In this document: one piece after another, positions 6,097 to 12,315 of the stretch
Layout of the letters: each line of letters starts with the position of its first letter
Numbering within the stretch: the first letter of the stretch is position 1
DNA from: Mailhella sp.
GTDB taxonomy: Bacteria; Desulfobacterota; Desulfovibrionia; Desulfovibrionales; Desulfovibrionaceae
Reading direction: 5' to 3'
NCBI GenBank assembly: GCA_017411945.1
Contig: JAFQPD010000016.1
Span: 1 to 12,315 of the forward strand
Length of the DNA: 12,315 nt
Notes under the pieces: generated by a model
The model's database searches: none
Told to the model about the DNA's origin: nothing
What the model saw: only the letters and a program-made list of their open reading frames with translations
Program-made: the position numbers and the translations under genes

Positions 6097-7362
6097 ATGC
6101 AGAACGATTTCCCCATGGTGCGTCAGGTGCCCTTCATGGGCGTCATCTGGGTGGTGAACGAAGCCATGAAGCTCGGCTTCTGGAACGGAAACCCCGAATG
6201 GTGCAACCTCGGCCAGGGCCAGCCCGAAGTGGGAGAACTGGAAGGCGCACCAGAACGCATATCCAGCCTCGACATACAGCCCGGCGACCATGCCTACGGC
6301 CCTGTGGGCGGCACTCTGGAAGCCCGCCAGGCCGTGGCCGACATGTACAACCGCCTGTTCCGCAAGGGCATGAAGTCGCAGTACACGGCGGATAACGTAT
6401 CCATTGCCAGCGGCGGCCGCCTCGCCCTCACGCGCCTCTTCGCCATACTGGCCGACAAGTCCCGCATTCTGTACCGCAACCCGGACTATACGGCCTACGA
6501 GGACTATCTCTACTACCAGCGTCTGCACACCACGCCGGTATGCGAATACGCCACCGCCGAGAACGGATTCGCCATCCCTGCCGCCCGCTTCGAAGAGCTC
6601 GCCGCTTCTCCCGAAGGTCTGGACTCCTTCGTCTTCTCCAACCCCTGCAACCCCACGGGCGCGGTGATACAGGGCGAAGAGCTCGCCTCCTACCTTGAGA
6701 CGGCTCGCCGCCACAAAGTCCTGCTCGGCATCGACGAATTCTACTCGCACTTCATGTACAATGCCGACGGCTCTCCCGCCGCAGGCGCGTGCTCTGCCGC
6801 CTCCTATGTGGAAGACGTGGACCGCGACCCTGTGCTCATCGTGGACGGCATGACCAAGAACCAGCGTTACCCCGGCTGGCGCATGGGCTGGACCGTAGGC
6901 CCGAAACACTGCATAGAGATGCTGAACCGCGCGGCCAGCGCCCTCGACGGCGGCCCCACCATGCTCGCCCAGCGCACCATGCTCGAAGCCCTGCGCCCTG
7001 AACGCTTCGACGCCGAAGTGAAAGCCGTGCGAGAAGCCTTCGCCAGAAAGCGCGCCTTCATGCTGGAAAAGCTGGAAGCCATGAACATACACCCCGCCGT
7101 GACGCCGCTTTCTACCTTCTACATCTGGGCCAGTATCGAAAAGCTCCCCGCGCCTCTCAACGACGCCGACACGTTCTTCCATGCCTGCCTGCAGAAGAAG
7201 GTCATGACAGTGCCCGGCCGCTTCTTCGACATACGCCCCTTCCGCGACAGGCCGCAGCCCGAACCTCTGCGCCACTGGGTGCGCTTCTCTTACGGCCCGT
7301 CGTTCGACACCGTGAAGGCCGGCCTCGAACGCATCGAACAGGTCATCGCCGAGCATCGCTGA
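6097..7362 (+). CDS. PLP-dependent class I/II aminotransferase, substrate unknown
   Basis: This is a 421-residue fold-type I PLP enzyme of the AspC/aminotransferase I/II family, which moves an amino group between an amino acid and a 2-oxo acid. Visible landmarks are the YGPVGG segment (67-72), the NPCNPTG loop (182-188), IDEFYS with cofactor-binding D213 and Y216, the Schiff-base lysine K254 in GMTKNQRYPGWR, and R262. The likely substrate-carboxylate arginine is R396 in RFSYGP. TKNQRYPGWR replaces the commoner SKxFxxPGxR pattern. The start is set by the Shine-Dalgarno; longer frames from TTG 6022 or ATG 6046 add residues with no family resemblance. The gene stands alone, divergent from rsgA and ended by a strong bidirectional terminator, so context does not reveal its substrate. 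The family call is firm. A specific function such as aspartate, alanine or aromatic transamination is not supported. Confidence 0.9.
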   Translation: MQNDFPMVRQVPFMGVIWVVNEAMKLGFWNGNPEWCNLGQGQPEVGELEGAPERISSLDIQPGDHAYGPVGGTLEARQAVADMYNRLFRKGMKSQYTADNVSIASGGRLALTRLFAILADKSRILYRNPDYTAYEDYLYYQRLHTTPVCEYATAENGFAIPAARFEELAASPEGLDSFVFSNPCNPTGAVIQGEELASYLETARRHKVLLGIDEFYSHFMYNADGSPAAGACSAASYVEDVDRDPVLIVDGMTKNQRYPGWRMGWTVGPKHCIEMLNRAASALDGGPTMLAQRTMLEALRPERFDAEVKAVREAFARKRAFMLEKLEAMNIHPAVTPLSTFYIWASIEKLPAPLNDADTFFHACLQKKVMTVPGRFFDIRPFRDRPQPEPLRHWVRFSYGPSFDTVKAGLERIEQVIAEHR

Positions 7363-7371
7363 AATAAGCCT

Positions 7372-7420
7372 GCATAAAAAACAGGACCGCTCCGCAAAGG
7401 AACGGTCCTGTTTTTTATGC
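7372..7420. terminator. Bidirectional intrinsic terminator between the aminotransferase gene and mgsA
   Basis: An exact 18-bp inverted repeat (GCATAAAAAACAGGACCG at 7372-7389, its complement at 7403-7420) encloses a 13-nt loop that can add a 3-bp TCC/GGA mini-stem. The A6 and T6 blocks lie symmetrically inside the arms. RNA from either strand therefore ends in a GC-rich hairpin followed by UUUUUU. It starts 10 nt after the aminotransferase stop and 20 nt beyond the mgsA stop. Confidence 0.93.
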
Positions 7421-7439
7421 TGCAAAGGCAGGCTCTGTC

Positions 7440-7877
7440 TCAGCTCTTCCCCCGCTCATAATCGGGGCGATGATAGGTATAGGAGCCGGAGAACATGGGC
7501 GAAGAGATGAGGAAGTCCGCCGTGGCGAGATTGTTCGCTATGGGGATATTATAGACCTGCGCTATGCGGAGCAGTGCCTTCACGTCCGGGTCATGGGGCT
7601 GGGCCGTGAGCGGATCGGAAAGGAAGATGATCATATCTATCTGCCCTTCCGCCACTTTCGCGCCTATCTGCTGGTCGCCGCCGAGCGGGCCGCTGAGGTA
7701 GGCCTTCACGGGCAGGCCGGACTGTTCGGAGATAAGCTTCGCCGTCGTTCCCGTACCGCAGAGGAAGTGATGGGAAAGAGCCTCGTAGTTCTTCCTGCAC
7801 CACTCCACAAGGCTGGCCTTCATCTGGTCATGGGCGATAAGGGCTATATGCTTGGTGGCATCCATGGTCTTTTCCAT
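7440..7877 (-). CDS. mgsA: Methylglyoxal synthase
   Basis: MgsA converts dihydroxyacetone phosphate to methylglyoxal and phosphate, a bypass of lower glycolysis that relieves phosphosugar build-up or phosphate shortage. The 145-residue length fits the family (about 130-152). Phosphate- and substrate-binding elements are HDxxK (H16, D17, K20) and the TGTT loop (42-45). SGPLGGDQQIGAKV contains the catalytic D68, equivalent to E. coli D71. The segment around DPLTAQPHDPDVKALLR includes H95 and D98, equivalent to E. coli H98 and D101. The ATG has an AGGAG site 8 nt upstream, within the 16-nt gap after thiL. It is the last gene of the engB-uvrD-thiL-mgsA operon and is followed by the bidirectional terminator. 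Linkage to thiL and uvrD does not by itself suggest a shared pathway. Confidence 0.96.
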   Translation of the reverse strand: MEKTMDATKHIALIAHDQMKASLVEWCRKNYEALSHHFLCGTGTTAKLISEQSGLPVKAYLSGPLGGDQQIGAKVAEGQIDMIIFLSDPLTAQPHDPDVKALLRIAQVYNIPIANNLATADFLISSPMFSGSYTYHRPDYERGKS

Positions 7878-7893
7878 ACTATATTCTCCTGTT

Positions 7894-8895
7894 TCACGCG
7901 CTGAAATGGTCGAAGCCGGCCGAGGAGGGAGCCTTACCGTTCAGGGTCACAGCTCCAGGGCGCACCGTGCCAAGGCGGGAAAACGGCACCGCAAAGCCGG
8001 AGAGCAGAGCTTCGAGAGCCTGCCATTCTTCGGCAGGGCACGTTCCCGCGAGAGCGTAGTCCTCGCCGCCTTCGAAGGCGAACTGAACGGCATCGAGCCC
8101 CTGTCCAGAACAGTACTCCCGCACTTCGGGGTGTACGCTATCCAGAACGACATCAGCCCCCAGACCGCTTTTCCGGCTGTTCAGAAGGCGGGGCAGATCG
8201 CGAGCAAGGCCGTCGGAAACGTCCATGAGGCCGAGGCGGTCCTGCAGGCCATGCTCAACAGCGAATCTGCCGAGAGCCATGCCTTCGAAAGCAAGAGGCA
8301 TGGGCCGCAGATGCTGGGCACAGGCTACAGGACAGCGTTCCCAGCAGGCTTCCGCGTCATCAGCGGCTTCCAGGGCTGTGAGTCCGAGACGCGCCAGGCC
8401 CACGTTCCCCACAAGGAATATCACGTCCCCTTCCTGAGCCACGCCGCGGCGCAGACCGCGAGGGAGGGTTTCGGAAAGCTCGCCCCATGCCGTCACGCAG
8501 ACATTCAGCAGGGAAGAGCGGGCAAGGTCGCCTCCGGAGATGGCAAGGTCGAAACGCTCTGTGAGAGCTTTCATGCCTGCACAGAAGCCTTCCAGCCATA
8601 CGACATCTTCTTTTCCGGTGAGCGTAAGACCTATGGAGAACCCCGAAGGCTTCGCGCCGCTGGACCCCACGTCGCTGATGTTCACGGCAAGAGATTTCCA
8701 GCCTATGTCGAAGGAGGAGAAGTAGCGACGGCGGAAGTGTGCGTCTTCGGCAAAGATGTCCGTGGTCACAGCCAGGGGGCCGCCTCCCCTGAGAACTGCA
8801 CAGTCGTCCCCCCTGTCGAGGAGAAGGCTGGGATGCCCGACAGGGAAATGGCGGCTCACGATGGCAAGGATATCGTCTTCACTGGCAGGACGCAT
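7894..8895 (-). CDS. thiL: Thiamine-monophosphate kinase
   Basis: ThiL phosphorylates thiamine monophosphate to thiamine diphosphate with ATP, the last step of cofactor biosynthesis. The 333-residue protein has the PurM/AIRS-like layout. Visible motifs are GDDCA (29-33), TTD (44-46) with the following E50, D51 and H53, and NISDVGSSGA (72-81). GGDL (121-124), DVSDGLARDL (225-234), FEGGEDYAL (274-282) and the C-terminal GFDHF (327-331) follow. Length agrees with E. coli ThiL (325). The start codon lies 2 nt after the uvrD stop. Its GGAG site is inside the last codons of uvrD, which indicates coupled translation. No other thiamine gene or TPP riboswitch is visible, so expression probably follows the engB promoter. 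Confidence 0.95.
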   Translation of the reverse strand: MRPASEDDILAIVSRHFPVGHPSLLLDRGDDCAVLRGGGPLAVTTDIFAEDAHFRRRYFSSFDIGWKSLAVNISDVGSSGAKPSGFSIGLTLTGKEDVVWLEGFCAGMKALTERFDLAISGGDLARSSLLNVCVTAWGELSETLPRGLRRGVAQEGDVIFLVGNVGLARLGLTALEAADDAEACWERCPVACAQHLRPMPLAFEGMALGRFAVEHGLQDRLGLMDVSDGLARDLPRLLNSRKSGLGADVVLDSVHPEVREYCSGQGLDAVQFAFEGGEDYALAGTCPAEEWQALEALLSGFAVPFSRLGTVRPGAVTLNGKAPSSAGFDHFSA

Positions 8896-8897
8896 GG

Positions 8898-11252
8898 CTA
8901 CTCCATGGTGAGGTAGTCGGCAAGGATTATCTTGAGGCCGAGGCCGGGGAAATTCACCCGGTATTTTCCCGGTTCCACTTCCTCCACTATCTTTCCGCGT
9001 CCGAAAAGCTTATGGCGGCAGAAGCCCAGCTTGCGGTAGTCGGACTTGGACGAGGATTCCGGCTGGGTCTCAGCCTGTTTCCCGGTCCGAAGAGCAGAAC
9101 GCACGGCGGCAAGGTAGGCATCGTCAGCGTTCTCGCGCTCGGCACGGGAGCGGGGAACATCGTCGTGCCCGCTGTAGTCGCGCGGAGGCCAGTCGTCCTC
9201 GCGTTCACGGAAGGAACGCTTCTCGCGGCGGCCATCCTCGTCCCAATCCCGCCGCTTCCGCGGCTGGAACGAACCGAAACTCCCGCCGGGCGCACCAAAA
9301 GAACTACGCATGCCGGAAAACGTGGACGCGCTCTGCACCTTGCGGCTTAACAAACGCCCGCCGTAGTCCTCGTACATATCTTTCAGCCTATCCGATGGAA
9401 GTTCTCGGATGAAGGGGCTGGGCGTGGCCGGTTCCTGCCCGCCGGAAGAACGGCTGTACAAGCTGAGCGGCACGAACATATCCAGGGTATCCTTAGCGCG
9501 GGTACAAGCCACATACATGAGGCGGCGTTCTTCCTCAAAGTCTTCAGGACGCACGAGGGCATGGCGCGAAGGGAAGCGGTCCTCCACACAGTCTATAATG
9601 AGCACGGACTGCCATTCAAGTCCCTTGGAAGAATGGACGGTGGAAAGCGTGATGCGCTTGCCTTCATCTTCTTCCGGAGCTTCCTCCGGGCTGTCCAGCG
9701 AAAGGTCGGCCACGAAAAGCTGAAGGTCTTCATACGACGAAGCGATGGTGGACATCTCTTCAAGGCCCTGCAGGCGGCGGGGCCAGTCTTCGGGGAAAAT
9801 CTCTTCCATCTTCGGGCGGTAATGCTCGAGCACGCGGCTGATGACTTCGGCAGGGCGAGCCCCGCTCACGCGAAGCTCTGACACGAGCATCATGTTCTCG
9901 ATGAAATCAGGCCAGCGCTGGCAAGCCTTTTTCAGGGCCTTCTCATCATCGCCGCAGGCAAGGTCGAAGAGCTTGCGCGAGGTCTTGGGGCCTATGCCCT
10001 TGGAAAGGGCTGCTATGCGGTCGAAGGAAGGCAGGTCTAGCGGATTGCTCACGAGGCGGGCAAAAGCGATGACGTCCTTCACATGGGCCGCTTCGGCATA
10101 GCGCAGGCCGCCGTATTTGCGGAAAGGGACGCCTCGTTTGTTCAGCTCCAGTTCCAGATGGTAGGACTGGTAGCCGGAACGGAAAAGAACGGCTATTTCC
10201 TGCGGGCTCGTACTGTCCAGAAGCTCTTCGATGCGCCTGGCCACGAGTTGGGCCTGACTCAGGTCGCTCAAGGGGCGGTACAGCGTGACCGCCGGGGAAT
10301 CCGGCAGGGGGCGGCGGGAGAACAGGGTCTTCTTGTAGCCTTCGGTGGTGTTGGCCAGCAGGCTGTTGGCAATGTCGAGCACGGGCTGGACGGAGCGATA
10401 GTTCTCCTCAAGGCGTATGATGCGCGTATTCTGGAACAGGCTCGGGAACTCGAGGATATTATGCACCGTTGCACCGCGGAAAGCGTAGATGGACTGGGCG
10501 TCGTCGCCCACGGCCATGACGTTGCCGTTCTCTCCGGCGAGGAGCCGAACGAGGCGGGCCTGCACCTTGTTGGTATCCTGATATTCGTCCACCATTATCT
10601 GGCGGAAACGCTGGCGCATGGCTTCGAGGATATCCGGGCGTGTGAGGAACAGCCGTTCCAGCTCAAAGAGGAGGTCGTCGTAATCCAAAAGGGAGTGTTC
10701 GCGCTTATAGTCGCGGTAGGCGTCGCCGAGGCGCACGAGGTCTTCGGCGTGAGGCAGAAGATGCTGAGCCTCGCGGCGCAGTATCTCGCCAAGCTCCATC
10801 TCCTTGTTGCGCGCCTTGCTCAGAAGTCCGAGCACAGCCTGCACCTTGGGGAAACTGCGGTCGCCCTTGCCTATCTTGAGGTTTTCCTTGCAGGCGGAGA
10901 TGGCGGCCGTGCTGTCGGCCGTATCCATGACGCTGAGGCTTCCCTGCGTCCAGTCTGGAGCCCAGCGGCGAAGGACGGAAAAGGCGAAGCTGTGGAAGGT
11001 GCCGCCCTGCACGCCGAGGAGCTGGCTGTCCAGCAGGCGGGCGGCGCGCTGGAGCATCTCCTGCGAAGCCTTGCGAGTGAAGGTGAGCAGGAGCATGGAG
11101 TGCGGATCCCAGCCCTGTTCGGCCAGCCATGCGAGGCGGTAGACTATGGTACGCGTCTTGCCGGAGCCCGCGCCGGCAATGACCAGCATGGGCCCTTCGG
11201 GAGCGGTCACGGCCGCACGCTGGGCGTCGTTCAGAATGGAAAGGTCGAGCAT
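8898..11252 (-). CDS. uvrD: UvrD/PcrA-type superfamily 1A DNA helicase
   Basis: UvrD/PcrA is a 3'-5' DNA helicase used in nucleotide-excision and mismatch repair, clearance of RecA and transcription conflicts. The 784-residue protein has all SF1A motifs. These are the Q motif NDAQRAAV (8-15), Walker A AGAGSGKT (26-33), motif Ia LTFTRKAS (56-63), motif II DEYQDTN (222-228), motif III GDDAQSIYAFRGA (249-261), ENYRS (283-287), TVHSSKGLEW (538-547) and motif VI LMYVACTRAK (578-587). A long charged, probably disordered segment (about 640-735, rich in Arg, Asp, Glu and Ser) is followed by a Tudor-like C-terminal domain (about 740-784, FGRGKIVEEVEPGKYRVNFPG), which in PcrA/UvrD binds RNA polymerase. 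It is longer than E. coli UvrD (720), mainly in the linker. The ATG follows the engB stop by 3 nt with no Shine-Dalgarno, so it is probably read by coupling. Whether it is functionally UvrD or PcrA cannot be decided here. Confidence 0.95.
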   Translation of the reverse strand: MLDLSILNDAQRAAVTAPEGPMLVIAGAGSGKTRTIVYRLAWLAEQGWDPHSMLLLTFTRKASQEMLQRAARLLDSQLLGVQGGTFHSFAFSVLRRWAPDWTQGSLSVMDTADSTAAISACKENLKIGKGDRSFPKVQAVLGLLSKARNKEMELGEILRREAQHLLPHAEDLVRLGDAYRDYKREHSLLDYDDLLFELERLFLTRPDILEAMRQRFRQIMVDEYQDTNKVQARLVRLLAGENGNVMAVGDDAQSIYAFRGATVHNILEFPSLFQNTRIIRLEENYRSVQPVLDIANSLLANTTEGYKKTLFSRRPLPDSPAVTLYRPLSDLSQAQLVARRIEELLDSTSPQEIAVLFRSGYQSYHLELELNKRGVPFRKYGGLRYAEAAHVKDVIAFARLVSNPLDLPSFDRIAALSKGIGPKTSRKLFDLACGDDEKALKKACQRWPDFIENMMLVSELRVSGARPAEVISRVLEHYRPKMEEIFPEDWPRRLQGLEEMSTIASSYEDLQLFVADLSLDSPEEAPEEDEGKRITLSTVHSSKGLEWQSVLIIDCVEDRFPSRHALVRPEDFEEERRLMYVACTRAKDTLDMFVPLSLYSRSSGGQEPATPSPFIRELPSDRLKDMYEDYGGRLLSRKVQSASTFSGMRSSFGAPGGSFGSFQPRKRRDWDEDGRREKRSFREREDDWPPRDYSGHDDVPRSRAERENADDAYLAAVRSALRTGKQAETQPESSSKSDYRKLGFCRHKLFGRGKIVEEVEPGKYRVNFPGLGLKIILADYLTME

Positions 11253-11255
11253 GGC

Positions 11256-11942
11256 TTATTCGGCGCTGGCCGGAGATTCGATGTTCTCTGCAGCATTTTC
11301 CGCAGTCACGGCCGCTTCTTCGACCTCTTCGATGCGGCCAGCTTCGCGCAGGCGGGCCCAGAGTTCGTCGATGCCGAGCTTGGAAACGGAAGAGACAGCC
11401 ACAGGCTTCACGCCTAGTATGCGCTCCCAGGTCTTCATCTGGGCGGAACGCTCCTTGAGGGTGCACTTGTCGGCCTTGGTGAGGATGGGGATGACGGGCA
11501 GCTTATGCGCCTTGGCGAAGTCCGCCATGACGCGGTCGGACTCCTGCGTGGGGATGCGGCAGTCGATGAGCAGGGCGAGGGCGCGCAGGGCTGGCGTTTT
11601 TTCCAGATAGTTCTGGATAAGCTCGGCCCAGCTGCGGCGTTCCTCATGGCCGCGGCGGGCATAGCCGTAGCCGGGAAGGTCGGTAAGGCAGAAGCCGTCG
11701 GGCTTCACTTCGAAGAGGTTCACGGAACGGGTCTTGCCGGGTTCCGAGCTCACCTTGGCCAGCTTCTTGCGGCGGGCAAGAGCGTTGATGAGGGAGGACT
11801 TGCCCACGTTGGAACGGCCCGCAAGAGCTATCTGCGGCCTGTCGTGGACGTAGGACTTGAGCTGGTCCAGCGTGTACAGGGTGGCCAGAAGTTCCAGGGT
11901 GGGCGCAGGTACGTTCTTTTTTTCGGTATTGGTATCGGGCAT
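11256..11942 (-). CDS. engB: Ribosome biogenesis GTPase EngB (YsxC/YihA)
   Basis: EngB is a TRAFAC-class GTPase needed for late assembly of the large ribosomal subunit. The 228-residue protein has G1 GRSNVGKSS (42-50), the G2 Thr in PGKTRSVN (69-75), G3 DLPGYGYA (88-95), G4 TKAD (155-158) and a G5-like VSSVSK (183-188). The C-terminus (about 205-228) is an Ala/Glu-rich extension beyond the usual domain, compared with about 210 residues in E. coli. The frame stays open upstream to 12212, but the ATG at 11942 has GAGG 5 nt ahead and gives the normal EngB N-terminus. The ATG at 11972 lacks a ribosome site. It is the first gene of the operon with uvrD, thiL and mgsA, and is divergent from efp. 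Confidence 0.95.
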   Translation of the reverse strand: MPDTNTEKKNVPAPTLELLATLYTLDQLKSYVHDRPQIALAGRSNVGKSSLINALARRKKLAKVSSEPGKTRSVNLFEVKPDGFCLTDLPGYGYARRGHEERRSWAELIQNYLEKTPALRALALLIDCRIPTQESDRVMADFAKAHKLPVIPILTKADKCTLKERSAQMKTWERILGVKPVAVSSVSKLGIDELWARLREAGRIEEVEEAAVTAENAAENIESPASAE

Positions 11943-11946
11943 AGCG

Positions 11947-11951
11947 TCCTC
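11947..11951 (-). promoter_or_regulatory. Ribosome binding site fixing the engB start
   Basis: On the minus strand GAGGA ends 4 nt before the ATG at 11942. This is the only convincing site upstream of the G1 motif; the in-frame upstream ATG at 11972 has none. Confidence 0.65.
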
Positions 11952-11956
11952 GTATG

Positions 11957-11986
11957 TTGACAAAGTGAGCATGTATCGGACAATAT
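11957..11986 (+). promoter_or_regulatory. Candidate promoter for efp
   Basis: A perfect -35 hexamer TTGACA (11957-11962) is followed after 18 bp by CAATAT (11981-11986). That -10 matches 3 of 6 but keeps the key A and final T. Transcription would start near 11993 and give a leader of about 167 nt. The -10 overlaps that of the divergent engB promoter. Confidence 0.45.
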
Positions 11987-12009
11987 ATCGTGTTTCGCGG
12001 ATGAGCCAA
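11982..12009 (-). promoter_or_regulatory. Candidate promoter for the engB-uvrD-thiL-mgsA operon
   Basis: On the minus strand TTGGCT (12004-12009, 4 of 6) precedes TATATT (11982-11987, 5 of 6) with a 16-bp spacer. The start would be near 11975, about 33 nt before engB. The bases ATATAT are shared with the efp -10 on the other strand. Confidence 0.5.
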
Positions 12010-12053
12010 GAGTAGCCTGCTCCGGCCAAAAAGGCAAATATTCCGCACCTGCC

Positions 12054-12088
12054 TTCCCGCAAGGGAAAACGGCAGTTCCCCATGGGAA
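12054..12088 (+). promoter_or_regulatory. Tandem hairpins with interchangeable arms in the efp leader
   Basis: Two hairpins with identical 5-bp stems TTCCC/GGGAA stand in a row. One is at 12054-12067 with a GCAA tetraloop, the other at 12076-12088 with a CAT loop. The second arm of the first can instead pair with the first arm of the second (GGGAA at 12063-12067 with TTCCC at 12076-12080, 8-nt loop). A weaker GC-rich stem follows at 12093-12107. This is the layout of a switchable leader, but the stems are short and no known riboswitch class is recognised. Confidence 0.35.
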
Positions 12089-12116
12089 AAAAGCGGGCCG
12101 CCCACGCGGACCGTTC

Positions 12117-12128
12117 CTGAAATTTCAG
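12117..12128. repeat. Perfect 12-bp palindrome upstream of efp
   Basis: CTGAAATTTCAG is a perfect palindrome ending 21 nt before the efp Shine-Dalgarno site. It could be an operator or chance in a 217-bp spacer. It lies downstream of the candidate promoter. Confidence 0.3.
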
Positions 12129-12159
12129 AGAAATACAGAACTTTTGCCTGGAGGCTCCA

Positions 12160-12315
12160 ATGTACTCTACTACTGACTTCCGCCGCGGTCTGAAGATCGA
12201 AATCGACGGCACCCCCTACGAAATCGTTGAATTCCAGCACTTCAAGCCCGGCAAGGGCGGCGCCATGGTCCGCACCAAGCTGCGCAACATCCTGAACGGC
12301 CGCACCATCGACAAC
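12160..12315 (+). CDS. efp: Translation elongation factor P, 5' part
   Basis: EF-P binds between the P and E sites of the ribosome and rescues stalling at consecutive prolines. The first 52 codons are present and the gene runs off the window. They cover most of the N-terminal KOW-like domain. The conserved loop HFKPGKGGA places the residue that is post-translationally modified in many bacteria at K32 (E. coli K34). The ATG has a strong GGAGG site 5 nt upstream. The residue before the Gly-Gly is Lys rather than the Arg of rhamnosylated EF-P, so a lysine-type modification or none is expected. The modifying enzymes are not in the window. The gene is divergent from engB. Confidence 0.97.
   Translation, partial: MYSTTDFRRGLKIEIDGTPYEIVEFQHFKPGKGGAMVRTKLRNILNGRTIDN

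Noticed and set aside
6058..7425. 455-codon open frame on the minus strand opposite the aminotransferase gene
   Set aside because: It mirrors a high-GC gene with C/G-rich third positions. Its composition (His, Gly, Val, Ala, Glu) is typical of antisense translation and it has no recognisable motif. It also runs through the terminator hairpin.
7894..8960. TPP riboswitch near thiL
   Set aside because: thiL starts 2 nt after uvrD inside an operon, and there is no leader where a THI element could fit.
10083..11417. 444-codon plus-strand frame opposite uvrD and engB
   Set aside because: It crosses two real genes and their junction; antisense composition and no ribosome site or motif.
11943..12240. 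Upstream extension of the engB frame to 12212 and a separate minus-strand frame starting at 12240
   Set aside because: No ribosome site, no family resemblance, and both run through the predicted promoters and the efp start. The ATG at 11942 gives a standard EngB.
1..12315. Mobile element, defence or CRISPR system
   Set aside because: All coding space is filled by standard housekeeping genes. There are no direct-repeat arrays, transposase motifs, integrase motifs or attachment-site duplications.

Overview
The window is a compact, GC-rich (about 60% by eye) bacterial chromosome segment made almost entirely of housekeeping genes. Protein sequences such as the EF-P N-terminus, the PNPase catalytic core and SerRS read like those of sulfate-reducing Desulfovibrionaceae (Desulfovibrio/Bilophila/Mailhella type). 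That placement rests on sequence recognition only, without a database search. I see no mobile element, CRISPR array, tRNA, rRNA, phage gene or defence island. No gene-free stretch exceeds about 220 bp.

Layout, left to right. (1) The 3' part of pnp (+) runs into a hairpin shared with the converging dnaX-ebfC operon (-). (2) dnaX and serS diverge from a 209-bp region with two back-to-back sigma70-like promoters and an operator-like dyad between them. (3) serS (+) ends at a strong intrinsic terminator and converges with rsgA (-). (4) rsgA diverges from a PLP-dependent aminotransferase gene (+) across 174-180 bp. (5) The aminotransferase gene converges with the operon engB-uvrD-thiL-mgsA (-), separated by a symmetric bidirectional terminator with an 18-bp stem. 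(6) That operon diverges from efp (+), which is cut by the window end, across a 217-bp region. There two candidate promoters overlap and the long efp leader contains tandem hairpins.

Functionally the window leans towards translation and RNA metabolism (PNPase, SerRS, RsgA, EngB, EF-P). DNA replication and repair genes (DnaX, EbfC, UvrD) are mixed in, with three metabolic enzymes (ThiL, MgsA, aminotransferase). The four-gene engB operon is nearly overlapping (3, 2 and 16 nt gaps) and uvrD lacks a visible Shine-Dalgarno site, so translational coupling is likely.

I found no convincing undescribed system. The items most worth a second look are in the non-coding DNA: the dnaX/serS dyad, the efp leader with alternative hairpins and overlapping promoters, and a weak candidate -1 frameshift site in dnaX that would give a gamma-like product.
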